NCBI RefSeq assembly: GCF_900095695.1
Contig: NZ_FMIQ01000026.1
Span: 38,954 to 102,953 of the forward strand
Reading direction: 5' to 3'
Length of the DNA: 64,000 nucleotides
Source of the DNA: Hafnia alvei
GTDB taxonomy: Bacteria; Pseudomonadota; Gammaproteobacteria; Enterobacterales; Enterobacteriaceae
Position 1 is the stretch's first letter. Every line of letters starts with the position of its first letter. Made by a program: the position numbers and the translations under genes. Below the pieces are notes generated by a model. The model made no database searches, was not told where the DNA came from, and saw only the letters and a list, made by a program, of their open reading frames with translations. Below, in pieces: positions 1-8,461 of the stretch.

Positions 1-1
1 G

Positions 2-253
2 ATCCTCGTTGTGGGCGTAAAACTTGGCTGTATTAATCACGCTTTGCTTACGGCACAGGCAGTTGCGCAATCTGGTTTAAGGTTGGGCGGGTGGGTGGCT
101 AACTGTGTGGTAGAGCCAGGAAAACGCCATGCTGAATATATGGCAACGCTCAAGCGATTATTACCCGCGCCATGCTTGGGTGAAATCCCCCATATCCCGC
201 ACGCCGATGCGAAAGCGTTCGCGGCATATTTGGATCTCTCTTCCCTGAATTAA
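2..253 (+). CDS. bioD: Dethiobiotin synthetase BioD, 3' part only
   Basis: The window opens inside this gene; about 83 C-terminal residues are visible in the frame starting at base 2. BioD is the ATP-dependent enzyme that closes the ureido ring of dethiobiotin in biotin synthesis. The visible part holds the family segment VVGVKLGCINHALLT followed by GWVANCVV, which in BioD belongs to the nucleotide-binding second half, and it ends normally with TAA. In E. coli bioD lies directly upstream of uvrB; here two extra genes and a long regulatory stretch separate them. The call is firm although the N-terminal P-loop is outside the window. Confidence 0.9.
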   Translation: MLVVGVKLGCINHALLTAQAVAQSGLRLGGWVANCVVEPGKRHAEYMATLKRLLPAPCLGEIPHIPHADAKAFAAYLDLSSLN

Positions 254-263
254 TGTAATACAA

Positions 264-290
264 CGCTACGCAAAACTATTTTGCGTAGCG
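264..290. terminator. Perfect 12-bp hairpin after bioD
   Basis: CGCTACGCAAAA and its exact complement are separated by CTA, starting 11 bases after the bioD stop. The A/T-rich end of the stem could act as a terminator in either direction, but no clear T-run follows it, so termination is inferred from position. Confidence 0.55.
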
Positions 291-361
291 GATTCCAGTC
301 TTCTTAACTCCCTCTGTTGGTCTGTTTTTATGTCGTGTATTTTGCTCTGACTTAAATCAAG

Positions 362-377
362 GTTGTCACTTGACAAC
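362..377. promoter_or_regulatory. Palindromic operator-like site upstream of the HicA-like/HTH gene pair
   Basis: GTTGTCA and TGACAAC are separated by two bases, a perfect 7+7 palindrome centred about 40 bases before the first gene of the pair. The right half contains TTGACA, a consensus -35 hexamer. Autoregulating operons of this kind usually carry such a site. That the downstream HTH protein binds it is inference. Confidence 0.5.
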
Positions 378-409
378 TTAATGGTGTTTTTTTAAGCTTG
401 GAGCAGAAA

Positions 410-658
410 ATGAGCAGAGCGGCACATCCTAAAAAGGAAATTGAACAGGCGCTTAATTTTGTTGAGTTGAACGGCTGGCGCATTGAAGTGGGCGGCAGTC
501 ATGCGTGGGGGAAAATGTATTGCCCCTATCCGCAGGAGAAGTGCCGTTGCGGTGAGTTTTGCATTACGTGCATTTGGTCTACGCCAAAGAATGCGGAAAA
601 CCATGCGCGCCAGTTAAAAAAAATCGTTGAGCATTGCGCTCATCACGCCAAGCAATAA
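410..658 (+). CDS. Small HicA-like protein, putative toxin
   Basis: An 82-residue protein. The ATG at 410 is chosen over a TTG at 398 because GGAG lies six bases upstream of it. It has a helical start (KKEIEQALNFVELNGW), then a GGSHAWGKM segment, a cysteine cluster (CPYPQEKCRCGEFCITC) and a C-terminal helix. The core resembles HicA mRNA-interferase toxins, where a glycine-serine-histidine turn carries the catalytic histidine; the cysteines are not typical of classical HicA. It precedes an HTH protein gene by 13 bases and follows a palindrome, the usual layout of a type II toxin-antitoxin operon. Function is inferred from fold resemblance and context. Confidence 0.55.
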   Translation: MSRAAHPKKEIEQALNFVELNGWRIEVGGSHAWGKMYCPYPQEKCRCGEFCITCIWSTPKNAENHARQLKKIVEHCAHHAKQ

Positions 659-671
659 CTGAGGATAGAAC

Positions 672-1202
672 ATGAAGGATTATGAATTTACACTCATTTT
701 TTCTTTGCCAGATCAGAATGATGAACCAGCAAACTATCTTGAGGTATTAGGCGCGGCAGGTTGCACCGATGCCACCATCGGTGTAGGGGGTGCTGGTCGT
801 ATTGCCATGAACTTTTGTCGCACGGCCGAGGATGCCAATGAGGCGATATCGACGGCTATTCAAGATGTGTTGAGCGTAATGCCACATGCCGTACTGTGTG
901 AGGCTGCGCCTGATTTTGTTGGCCTAACGGATATTGCCGAGCGTTTGGGTTTTTCTCGCCAAAATATGCGTAAATTAATGGAGCAAGGAGGGATTAGTTT
1001 CCCTGCCCCTCTGCATCAGGGGAAAACGTCCATTTGGCATCTTGCTAGCGTTCTGACATGGTTAAGAGATGTTAAAAACTACACTATAGACCCCCGGTTA
1101 TTAGAGCTGGCAGCGGTCAATATGCAGTGCAATTTACATCGTGCCATCAACGAAGCTGATAGCGGTTTTCAGCGAGAGATTTCTGGCTGGCTAAGAAAAT
1201 AG
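672..1202 (+). CDS. HTH DNA-binding protein, putative antitoxin/repressor
   Basis: A 176-residue protein. Residues 1-80 look like a small alpha/beta domain (YEFTLIFSLP, then CTDATIGVGGAGRIAMNF). Residues about 82-115 read FVGLTDIAERLGFSRQNMRKLM, a clear helix-turn-helix of the MerR/excisionase type, followed by a helical tail. It starts 13 bases after the HicA-like gene with GAGGAT as ribosome site, so the two are probably cotranscribed. The pair sits between bioD and uvrB, which are neighbours in E. coli, so it is an insertion relative to that order. Antitoxin and autorepressor roles are inferred. Confidence 0.55.
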   Translation: MKDYEFTLIFSLPDQNDEPANYLEVLGAAGCTDATIGVGGAGRIAMNFCRTAEDANEAISTAIQDVLSVMPHAVLCEAAPDFVGLTDIAERLGFSRQNMRKLMEQGGISFPAPLHQGKTSIWHLASVLTWLRDVKNYTIDPRLLELAAVNMQCNLHRAINEADSGFQREISGWLRK

Positions 1203-1597
1203 CGGTTGAGAACACTGCAACCAAAAAGTCATTTCCCGTACAAAACATTAACAACAAAAGCATGAATGGATTCATTGTTTGAATCGCTGTTGGTCAATCT
1301 TAATAAGAGCGAATGAAACCCTAAAAAGAGAGCAAAAAAATGCTGATAAATTCCGCACTATGGAGGTGCTCAAAAAAAACACAGCGGTGCAAGCATAGTT
1401 CATTAAGGGAATAAAAGATCAAGCGCTGAATCCTCGGATGACGAAATAAGTTACCCTAGCAAGCACTTTTGTTAGTGCGAATAAGTATATCAAAAAGAAA
1501 AAATAGCTAAAAAATTAACTAAAAAAAGGACTCCGGCATCGATTTACTGACAGATTGTCATTTTTCCGTAACTCAAGCGCCAAGCGGAGTGGTGCAA

Positions 1598-1622
1598 GTT
1601 ATCCACTATTCCTGTGGATAAC
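1598..1622. promoter_or_regulatory. Pair of inverted DnaA boxes upstream of uvrB
   Basis: GTTATCCAC and GTGGATAAC face each other across seven bases. The right copy on the minus strand is the perfect consensus TTATCCACA; the left copy is TTATCCACT. DnaA has been linked to the far-upstream region of E. coli uvrB, so this is probably a conserved regulatory site. Binding is inferred from the match. Confidence 0.7.
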
Positions 1623-1944
1623 CTTGTGCATTAGGTTTAGAGAACTCCTCAAAGTCCAGAGCCAGAGCGGCTTTCGCACGCTTTGGTTGATATGATAACT
1701 ATATTTTAAAACTGTTTTTATTCAATGGGTTATTTAAAATCAAGCACTAGATAAAGAATCGCGTTGCGCAACAAAACGGCCTTGACAAGTGCAGGCTAAA
1801 AAAGTTAATTCGCGAGCCGCGTTGGGGATAAATGTCACCGGTAGGTGAAAATTGTAAAACGGATGTAATTTTAGGTTTTTGGCAGTTGTTTAAGGCGGTG
1901 ACATAGCGTGGGGAAATATACAAAACGGTGCAGATAAGGTTTAA

Positions 1945-1964
1945 AGCTGGTTTTATATCCAGTA
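1945..1964. promoter_or_regulatory. LexA (SOS) box-like site upstream of uvrB
   Basis: The site reads CTGG-N8-CCAG with an AT-rich centre, flanked on the right by TA. The LexA consensus is CTGT-N8-ACAG. The E. coli uvrB box has the same CCAG right half. It lies about 190 bases before the start codon, further than in E. coli. SOS induction of uvrB is known in enterobacteria; use of this exact site is inferred. Confidence 0.6.
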
Positions 1965-2154
1965 TCATAGCTTTCCTCTTCTCGCAGTACGGTGAACGTG
2001 ATTTTCTGATTGTGTGAAGAAATCCCTAGCAAGGGATATACAGAGTCAGTGGAAAAATTGGGTAGGCCTTCCATAATCAATGTCGGACGATTAAGCATTC
2101 GAAAATGCCATGGCCCTTCTAAAAGACAAATGCATTTAAGCAAGGTATTGATTC

Positions 2155-4173
2155 ATGAGTAAAACGTTCAAATTGCATTCTGCATTCAAGCCAGACGGCG
2201 ACCAGCCTGAGGCGATTCGTCGTTTAGAGGCAGGTTTAGAAAATGGTTTGGCACATCAAACGCTGCTGGGCGTAACGGGTTCAGGTAAGACGTTTACGAT
2301 TGCCAATGTGATTGCCGATCTCAACCGTCCAACCATGGTCATGGCACCAAACAAAACGTTGGCGGCACAGCTTTATGGCGAAATGAAGCAGTTTTTCCCA
2401 GAAAATGCCGTGGAATATTTTGTCTCCTATTACGACTATTACCAGCCTGAGGCCTATGTACCGAGCTCGGATACCTTTATCGAGAAAGACTCCTCGGTAA
2501 ACGAACATATTGAACAAATGCGGCTTTCAGCGACTAAAGCGCTACTTGAGCGCAAAGATGTCATTGTTGTTGCTTCGGTTTCAGCTATTTACGGTTTGGG
2601 CGATCCTGATGCCTATCTGAAAATGATGCTGCATTTAACGCGCGGTATGATCATCGATCAGCGAGCCATCTTACGTCGTTTATCCGAGCTACAATACGCG
2701 CGCAACGATCAGGCCTTTCAGCGCGGTACCTTCCGAGTTCGCGGTGAAGTGATTGATATTTTCCCCGCTGAATCTGAGGATGAAGCCCTACGCGTTGAGC
2801 TGTTTGATGAGGAAGTGGAACGCTTATCGCTGTTCGACCCATTAACAGGCCAGCTAATCCAAGAAGTTCAGCGTTTTACCGTGTACCCCAAAACGCATTA
2901 CGTAACGCCGCGTGAACGCATCTTGCAGGCGATGGAAGATATTAAGGTTGATTTGGCGGAGCGACGTAAGGTGCTGTTGGCCAACAACAAGCTGCTGGAA
3001 GAGCAGCGATTGACGCAGCGTACGCAGTTCGATCTCGAAATGATGAACGAATTAGGCTATTGCTCGGGCATTGAAAACTATTCTCGCTATCTCTCTGGGC
3101 GTAAGCCGGGTGAAGCTCCGCCAACGTTGTTTGATTATCTTCCTGCTGATGGACTGTTGGTGATTGATGAATCCCACGTAACCATTCCTCAAATTGGCGG
3201 TATGTACCGCGGCGACCGAGCACGTAAAGAGACGCTGGTGGAGTATGGATTCCGCCTCCCCTCGGCGCTTGATAACCGCCCAATGCGTTTTGAAGAGTTT
3301 GAGGCCTTGGCACCGCAAACCATCTATGTGTCTGCAACGCCAGGTAACTATGAGCTCGAAAAATCGGGTAGCGATATTGTCGATCAGGTTGTGCGCCCGA
3401 CCGGTTTGCTTGATCCATTAATTGAGGTGCGCCCGGTTGCCACACAGGTTGACGATTTGCTCTCTGAAATTCGTATTCGTGAGGCAATTAATGAGCGTGT
3501 GCTGGTCACTACGTTGACCAAGCGAATGGCGGAGGACTTAACTGAATATCTCGACGAACACGGCGTACGGGTTCGCTACCTGCATTCGGATATCGATACC
3601 GTTGAACGTGTGGAGATCATCCGCGATCTCCGTCTCGGTGAGTTTGATGTTCTGGTCGGTATCAACCTTCTTCGTGAGGGGCTCGATATGCCAGAGGTTT
3701 CTCTGGTCGCGATTTTAGATGCAGACAAAGAAGGCTTCCTGCGCTCAGAGCGTTCGCTGATTCAGACGATTGGCCGTGCGGCACGTAACCTGAATGGTAA
3801 AGCGATTCTTTATGGCGATCGCATCACCAACTCCATGGAGAAAGCGATTGGTGAAACGGAGCGTCGTCGTGCAAAACAGGAAGCGTATAACCTTGAGCAT
3901 GGCATCACACCACAGGCGCTGAATAAGAAAGTTTCCGATATTCTCCAACTGGGTGAAGCATCGTCACGCGGCAAAGGGAAGCATGGGCGAAGCAGTAAAG
4001 CCGCTGAGTCTTCTGCGGCCTATCAAGCGCTTTCGCCAAAACAGATCGAGCAGAAAATTCGCGATCTGGAAGCACAGATGTATAAACATGCTCAGAACCT
4101 TGAGTTTGAAGAGGCGGCGAGCCTGAGGGACGATATTCAGGCGTTGCGCGATCAGTTCATTGCGATGTCTTAA
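2155..4173 (+). CDS. uvrB: UvrABC excinuclease subunit B
   Basis: UvrB is the damage-verifying helicase-like subunit of nucleotide excision repair; it is loaded by UvrA and recruits UvrC for incision. The 672 residues match the usual length. The Walker A motif GVTGSGKTF lies near residues 39-47. The beta-hairpin that locks one DNA strand is seen as [12 protein letters not shown] near residue 95. Helicase motifs DESH, SATPG and QTIGRAARN follow in order. The UVR domain that contacts UvrC is at the C terminus ([19 protein letters not shown]). Upstream DNA carries DnaA and LexA-like sites, and a hairpin follows the stop. Confidence 0.98.
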   Translation: MSKTFKLHSAFKPDGDQPEAIRRLEAGLENGLAHQTLLGVTGSGKTFTIANVIADLNRPTMVMAPNKTLAAQLYGEMKQFFPENAVEYFVSYYDYYQPEAYVPSSDTFIEKDSSVNEHIEQMRLSATKALLERKDVIVVASVSAIYGLGDPDAYLKMMLHLTRGMIIDQRAILRRLSELQYARNDQAFQRGTFRVRGEVIDIFPAESEDEALRVELFDEEVERLSLFDPLTGQLIQEVQRFTVYPKTHYVTPRERILQAMEDIKVDLAERRKVLLANNKLLEEQRLTQRTQFDLEMMNELGYCSGIENYSRYLSGRKPGEAPPTLFDYLPADGLLVIDESHVTIPQIGGMYRGDRARKETLVEYGFRLPSALDNRPMRFEEFEALAPQTIYVSATPGNYELEKSGSDIVDQVVRPTGLLDPLIEVRPVATQVDDLLSEIRIREAINERVLVTTLTKRMAEDLTEYLDEHGVRVRYLHSDIDTVERVEIIRDLRLGEFDVLVGINLLREGLDMPEVSLVAILDADKEGFLRSERSLIQTIGRAARNLNGKAILYGDRITNSMEKAIGETERRRAKQEAYNLEHGITPQALNKKVSDILQLGEASSRGKGKHGRSSKAAESSAAYQALSPKQIEQKIRDLEAQMYKHAQNLEFEEAASLRDDIQALRDQFIAMS

Positions 4174-4181
4174 TACCCATA

Positions 4182-4214
4182 AAGCCGCTGGGCACTTCAA
4201 TATGCCAGCGGCTT
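4182..4214 (+). terminator. Hairpin after uvrB
   Basis: AAGCCGCTGG pairs exactly with CCAGCGGCTT across a 13-base loop, nine bases after the uvrB stop. No long T-run follows, so efficiency is uncertain. Confidence 0.5.
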
Positions 4215-4292
4215 GCACTCTCAGGCCGCAGTCAGTATGGTGTGCGAAAATTTTTTAAACTCGTAAAGAGTCCATTGCCGACAGGAATTTTC

Positions 4293-4589
4293 ATGAACGC
4301 CCAAACTTCTAAAGACCCTTTGCATGGCATCACGCTGGAAGCTTTGCTGACATCACTGGTGGAGCGTTATGGCTGGGCTGAGTTGGCGAAGATTATCAGC
4401 ATTAACTGCTTCAAAAGCGATCCCAGCATTAAATCTAGCCTGAAGTTTTTGCGTCGCACCCCATGGGCTCGGCAAAAAGTGGAAGAGCTGTATATTGATT
4501 CACTGGCGGACACTCCTGCTGCCAGCCAAGAGGCCCAAGTCTCGGAGCCAAATCCTTGGGGTAAATGGGAAGAGAAGAAACCCTCTTAA
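4293..4589 (+). CDS. VF530-family DNA-binding protein
   Basis: A 98-residue protein. The ATG at 4293 has AGGAA five bases upstream and is preferred over upstream alternatives. The core [20 protein letters not shown] and the segment [28 protein letters not shown] are characteristic of the VF530 (DUF2132) family, named from a Vibrio fischeri protein whose structure suggested nucleic-acid binding. The tail is acidic and low in complexity, ending [10 protein letters not shown]. It stands alone between the uvrB hairpin and a strong bidirectional terminator. The physiological role is unknown. Confidence 0.8.
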   Translation: MNAQTSKDPLHGITLEALLTSLVERYGWAELAKIISINCFKSDPSIKSSLKFLRRTPWARQKVEELYIDSLADTPAASQEAQVSEPNPWGKWEEKKPS

Positions 4590-4620
4590 AACCGCTTATT
4601 TTGAATAAGACGAGTTTGGT

Positions 4621-4649
4621 CTGTCATCCTCCAGCGCAGAGGATGACAG
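4621..4649. terminator. Bidirectional terminator between convergent genes
   Basis: CTGTCATCCTC and GAGGATGACAG form a perfect 11-bp stem with a 7-base loop, followed by CTTTAAAAAT. It lies between the plus-strand VF530-type gene and the minus-strand oxidoreductase gene and can serve both. Confidence 0.7.
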
Positions 4650-4658
4650 CTTTAAAAA

Positions 4659-5195
4659 TCAGTCGGCGTTTTGTAATTCATGGATTCTGCTCAGTAATCC
4701 ATTCACACCAGTATCAATTAATTGATCGGTAATATCGTTGGCACCCTGAATCAAATACGGATCTAGCCAATGCATGCCAACCAAATGACTCATGTTGTTA
4801 AACGGTAATAAAAGGCTTTCAACAGGGTAGCGGTTGTACCCCTCGGCGGTGTACGCCTGCGCATTACCTCCTGTAGAGGTCGCGATCATCAGCGATTTGC
4901 CATGTAATGCGTTACCTTGGCTGCCATAGGCAAAACCATAAGTTAATACGGCATCTTGCCACTCTTTTAAAATCGCCGGAGAGCTATACCAATAGAAGGG
5001 GAAGAGCATCACCACAATATCGTGCTCAACGAGCAATTTTTGTTCGCGTTCTACGTCGATGTTGTAATCAGGATAGTGACGCATAAGCTCATTCACCGTG
5101 ACGTTTTTCTGAGTTTTCAATGCATCAATCGCAGCATGGCTGATGCGTGATTGGTCGGGAAAACGATGCGCAGCTAATACCAGCACTTTTTTCAT
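4659..5195 (-). CDS. NAD(P)H-dependent oxidoreductase, flavodoxin-like fold
   Basis: A 178-residue protein of the NAD(P)H:quinone reductase group related to KefF, MdaB and YwrO. The N terminus VLVLAAHRFPDQSR is the FMN-phosphate-binding loop. MLFPFYWYSSPAILKEWQD, near residue 63, is the family signature beside the flavin, followed by GKSLMIATSTGG. Such enzymes reduce quinones or electrophiles with two electrons. It faces away from a LysR gene whose start lies about 125 bases off. This is the usual layout of an enzyme with its regulator, so induction by an electrophilic compound is plausible. There is no kefC neighbour, so KefF itself is unlikely. Confidence 0.8.
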   Translation of the reverse strand: MKKVLVLAAHRFPDQSRISHAAIDALKTQKNVTVNELMRHYPDYNIDVEREQKLLVEHDIVVMLFPFYWYSSPAILKEWQDAVLTYGFAYGSQGNALHGKSLMIATSTGGNAQAYTAEGYNRYPVESLLLPFNNMSHLVGMHWLDPYLIQGANDITDQLIDTGVNGLLSRIHELQNAD

Positions 5196-5321
5196 AGATT
5201 TTCTCTTGTGATTTCAATGATAGCGAGATGATAACGTTCGCGATGTGGGTATTTTTTCATTTCTTTGCGCGGTGGTGTAGCCTGTAAAACAGTAAATCTG
5301 TTTCAACCTAAGGTTAAAAGC

Positions 5322-6209
5322 ATGGCATTGCCTGTAGACGTATATCGATTAATCCCCGCTTTTTTGGCCTCGGCAGAGGCGCAAAGCTTTTCCGCCGCGG
5401 CGCGTCAATTGGGCATTAGCGCAGCGGCGGTGAGTAAGAATGTTCGGGCATTAGAAATGCGTTTAAATATTCGCTTATTTGCGCGCAACACGCATTTTGT
5501 CATGCTGACGGAAGAGGGGGCGGATTTTCGCCGTCGGATAACGCCATTATGGCAGGCTTTAAATCAGGAATTAGACGATCGAAAGCTGAGTGAAGAACCC
5601 TCAGGGTTAGTTCGCGTGAGCGTAATCCCCGGTTTTGGTCGCCATCGACTGATGCCACTACTCCCTCTATTCAGTCAACGCTTTCCTAAGGTGACCATCG
5701 ATCTCGAGATGGAGCCGCGTTTAGTGAATCTTATCGGTGAGAATATAGATGTGGCGATTGGCCAACGCACCGCCACCGACAGCCGATTGGTGGGGCGTGA
5801 AATGTGTATGGCCTACAGCAAAATGGCGGCATCTCCTGAGTATTTAGCGCGTTTTGGCACGCCACAAACGCTAGGCGATCTCCTCTCGCATTGCCGCCTG
5901 ATACATCGAAATTCAGGTAGCGGAAAGCTGATGACGTGGTGGGATCACGAAGGCAGCGTGAACGAGCAGCAAGCGTCATTTATTGCCACATCGCCAGACT
6001 GTTTGGTGGATGCAGCGCTAAGTCATATGGGTATTGTGTGTTTGGCGGATTGGTATCTTGAGGAACACTTTCGCAGTGGGCGTTTAATACCGATTCTGGA
6101 GCCTTTTTGGCCGCAAGCGCGTTCCATGCATATCTGGTATCCCTCGGCGGATTTGCCGCCAAGGGTCAGAGCGTGGGTTGACTTTGTGTTAACCCATTTC
6201 CCTGCGTGA
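5322..6209 (+). CDS. LysR-family transcriptional regulator
   Basis: A 295-residue protein. The ATG at 5322 gives a normal LysR start (ALPVDVYRLIPAFLASAEAQSFSAAA). Residues about 20-65 hold the winged HTH (SAAARQLGISAAAVSKNVRAL). A type 2 periplasmic-binding-like effector domain follows, with DVAIGQRTATDSRLVGREM, as in the subgroup that controls quinone or glutathione-linked reductases. It is divergent from the flavodoxin-like oxidoreductase gene, which is its most likely target. The effector cannot be read from the sequence. Confidence 0.85.
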   Translation: MALPVDVYRLIPAFLASAEAQSFSAAARQLGISAAAVSKNVRALEMRLNIRLFARNTHFVMLTEEGADFRRRITPLWQALNQELDDRKLSEEPSGLVRVSVIPGFGRHRLMPLLPLFSQRFPKVTIDLEMEPRLVNLIGENIDVAIGQRTATDSRLVGREMCMAYSKMAASPEYLARFGTPQTLGDLLSHCRLIHRNSGSGKLMTWWDHEGSVNEQQASFIATSPDCLVDAALSHMGIVCLADWYLEEHFRSGRLIPILEPFWPQARSMHIWYPSADLPPRVRAWVDFVLTHFPA

Positions 6210-6218
6210 AAGTAGGCG

Positions 6219-6647
6219 TTACTGACGCATGCTGATTGCCATACGGTTGAAGGCGTTCATGAGGCTAATGGCAAAAGTTAAGTCAGCAATTTCAGTATCG
6301 TTAAAGTGTTCTTTCAACGTCGCAAATAATTCATCCGATGTTCCGCAGTATGAAATATGCGTAACAGCTTCAGCCCAATCTAACGCCGCACGTTCACGCG
6401 CGTCGAACGCTTCTGCCATACGCCAACCAGATAAAACATCCATTTTATGTTGGCTGTAACCGGCTTTACGCAGCGCCGTGCTGTGCATATCCAAGCAAAA
6501 TGCGCAGCCGTTGATCTGGGAAATACGCAGGTAAACAAGTTCAACCAGATGGCCTAATGAGCTTTTGCTTAATGCCATGCTGGTTTGAATTAAGCCGTTG
6601 TAGGCCTCAGGGGAAAGTTTGCCGTAGGCGAGACGCAGATGTGACAT
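6219..6647 (-). CDS. Carboxymuconolactone decarboxylase/AhpD-family protein
   Basis: A 142-residue protein. The ATG at 6647 has GGAG upstream and is preferred to a longer start at 6683. The family signature is visible near residues 50-65: LRISQINGCAFCLDMHS, with the CxxC pair and a following histidine as in AhpD-type peroxidase/disulfide proteins. Such proteins act as alkylhydroperoxidases or small-molecule decarboxylases. It is divergent from a MocR-type regulator gene, which probably controls it. The substrate is unknown. Confidence 0.85.
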   Translation of the reverse strand: MSHLRLAYGKLSPEAYNGLIQTSMALSKSSLGHLVELVYLRISQINGCAFCLDMHSTALRKAGYSQHKMDVLSGWRMAEAFDARERAALDWAEAVTHISYCGTSDELFATLKEHFNDTEIADLTFAISLMNAFNRMAISMRQ

Positions 6648-6776
6648 GTTTATTCTCCGTAAAATACATTTGAACAGCACCAAAGAGCATCGCTGTCATG
6701 GTTTGATAAAGCGACTTTACGCTCAATATGGCCTAGTATATAGAGCCATATTATTACTATTTTTATAGGCCATGTT

Positions 6777-8228
6777 ATGGCGGCACCTCATCCTTTCCTC
6801 GTCGTTGACCATTCAGCAAAAGAGCCAATTTATCGCCAAATTTATCAACGTATTAAGATGGCGATTGCCGATGGGGTACTGGCTCCAGGTGAGCGGTTGC
6901 CTTCACTGCGTGGTTTGGCCAGCGATTTAAACGTTGCCCGTGGCACCGTTGAGGCCGCTTATGGATTGCTGAGCGGTGAAGGATATATCGAAAATAGCCA
7001 ACAGGGCGGAACGCGGGTTTCTCGGCGGCTAAATATGGCGAAAAACATTGAGATACCTAAACCGATATTAGAAACACCTCGCCATGCCGGTATGCCTTTG
7101 CCTTCTTCACAGCTGTTGCCGTTTCAACTTGGCGCACCTGCTTTGGATGCATTTCCTTTAGGACAATGGAACCGTCTATTAAGTCAGTGCGCGCGCCAGA
7201 CCCGGCGGGAAGAGCTCTCTCATCCTGCACCTCAAGGTTTTCTTGCGCTGCGGGAGGCGTTAGCCGGATATTTGCACATCTCGCGCGGTATTCGCTGCGC
7301 GGCGCATCAGATATTTATCGCGGCAGGATATCGTTCTGTACTGTCACTGATTGCAAATGCCTTATTAAAACGCGGGGATGAAGTTTGGTTAGAAGAACCC
7401 TGTTTTCCGTTCCCGTGGCATGTGTTGCAAGATTTTGGTGTTAGTACCGTGCCTATCCCGGTTGATGAGCAGGGGTTGTGCGTGGAAAAAGGCGTGCGCG
7501 ATCATCCACAGGCACGCGCAGCGCTGGTGACGCCAGCACATCAAAGCCCGCTTGGTTTAGGACTTAGCCTGCCACGACGCATGCAGCTTTTAGCGTGGGC
7601 GCAACGCCAGCAAAGCTGGATCATTGAAGATGACTATGACGGCGAATTTCACTACCAAGGGCATCCGCTACCGGCGCTGAAAAGCTTAGATCAGCTGGAG
7701 CGCGTGCTGTACGTCGGCACTTTTAGCAAGGTGCTATTTCCGGGTTTGCGTATTGCTTATGTGGTGGTGCCGGAATCTCTACTACCTCAATTTCATCAGA
7801 CTATGCGAACGTATCCCTGTGTGTGTCCCACGCTCATGCAGGCTACTACCGCGCAGTTTATTTATTCTGGGCAGTTTTATCGTCATCTAAAAAAAATGCG
7901 AAGTTTGTATGCTCAACGCCGAATTTGGCTGGTGCAGGCATTACAACGACAGACGCGTTATCGGCTAACCACCGAGCTTCAGGCTGGCGGTATGCATTTG
8001 CTGGTGCGGTTACCCGAATGTTTCGATGATGCTTTGGTTGAAAGAGAGGCGCGGGTACAGGGGCTTGCGTTGGAGGCACTCAGCGTTTGGTATCATGGCG
8101 CTGAAAATTCTTCTCACGGACTAATATTAGGATTTACCAACGTTGAGAGCGAAGCAATGGCACGGCAATGGGTGGAATTATTGTTGAATGTGCTGGCGCG
8201 TTGTTCTCCCGTTGCGAGTGAGCGCTGA
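6777..8228 (+). CDS. MocR/PdxR-type regulator (GntR HTH fused to an aminotransferase domain)
   Basis: A 483-residue fusion. Residues about 15-80 form a GntR winged helix (PIYRQIYQRIKMAIADG, then ERLPSLRGLASDLNVARGTVEAAYGLL). Residues about 115-475 form a fold-type I aminotransferase domain, with Lys318 in the PLP motif YVGTFSKVLFPGLR. MocR proteins use PLP or a PLP adduct as effector, often in vitamin B6, GABA or taurine metabolism. It is divergent from the AhpD-like gene, the likely target. Its stop codon lies inside the first copy of a 31-bp repeat, so an insertion has been placed exactly at its end without breaking it. Confidence 0.9.
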   Translation: MAAPHPFLVVDHSAKEPIYRQIYQRIKMAIADGVLAPGERLPSLRGLASDLNVARGTVEAAYGLLSGEGYIENSQQGGTRVSRRLNMAKNIEIPKPILETPRHAGMPLPSSQLLPFQLGAPALDAFPLGQWNRLLSQCARQTRREELSHPAPQGFLALREALAGYLHISRGIRCAAHQIFIAAGYRSVLSLIANALLKRGDEVWLEEPCFPFPWHVLQDFGVSTVPIPVDEQGLCVEKGVRDHPQARAALVTPAHQSPLGLGLSLPRRMQLLAWAQRQQSWIIEDDYDGEFHYQGHPLPALKSLDQLERVLYVGTFSKVLFPGLRIAYVVVPESLLPQFHQTMRTYPCVCPTLMQATTAQFIYSGQFYRHLKKMRSLYAQRRIWLVQALQRQTRYRLTTELQAGGMHLLVRLPECFDDALVEREARVQGLALEALSVWYHGAENSSHGLILGFTNVESEAMARQWVELLLNVLARCSPVASER

Positions 8229-8254
8229 ACTCAGTACCATTTGCGCCTCAAATT
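8224..8254. repeat. 31-bp direct repeat, left copy
   Basis: The copy begins GCTGAACTCAGTACC and ends CGCCTCAAATT, includes the stop codon of the MocR gene, and is identical over 31 bases to 10084-10114. The flanking base differs on each side of both copies. The repeats bound the AT-rich cyclase gene, so this looks like an insertion footprint. Confidence 0.9.
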
Positions 8255-8461
8255 ATATTTACTAATTAGTGCTAAATGTTTTTTATATCATCTTTAAATA
8301 AAACAAATCGCTATATTTATTAACCTTTATTTTTAATTATTTTTTTAACAAAAACAGTGGATTGAGATATATTTAAATAAAATAAGAAATATCCCTGAAT
8401 AGTATCTTAGTTCAGATAGAGTTAGATTTAGTTAACCTTTATTAAATAGTGAAAATATCTT

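Larger units (their letters stand above)
1203..2154. other. Long intergenic stretch upstream of uvrB
   Basis: About 950 bp with no convincing gene. It is AT-rich and contains two inverted DnaA boxes and a LexA-like box, listed separately. Two short minus-strand reading frames (1747-1968 and 1871-2143) lack ribosome sites and overlap these elements, so I do not call them. In E. coli uvrB also has a long upstream region with several promoters, LexA control and DnaA involvement, which fits this picture. Confidence 0.6.

Noticed and set aside
398..409. TTG start four codons upstream of the HicA-like gene
   Set aside because: The GGAG ribosome site lies inside this extension, so the ATG at 410 is the better start.
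1747..2143. Two overlapping minus-strand frames of 73 and 90 codons upstream of uvrB
   Set aside because: No ribosome sites, non-ATG or poorly placed starts, and they overlap the LexA-like box and the expected uvrB promoter region.
2942..3487. A 181-codon minus-strand frame inside uvrB
   Set aside because: Antisense to a conserved gene; composition is that of a shadow frame and no family is recognisable.
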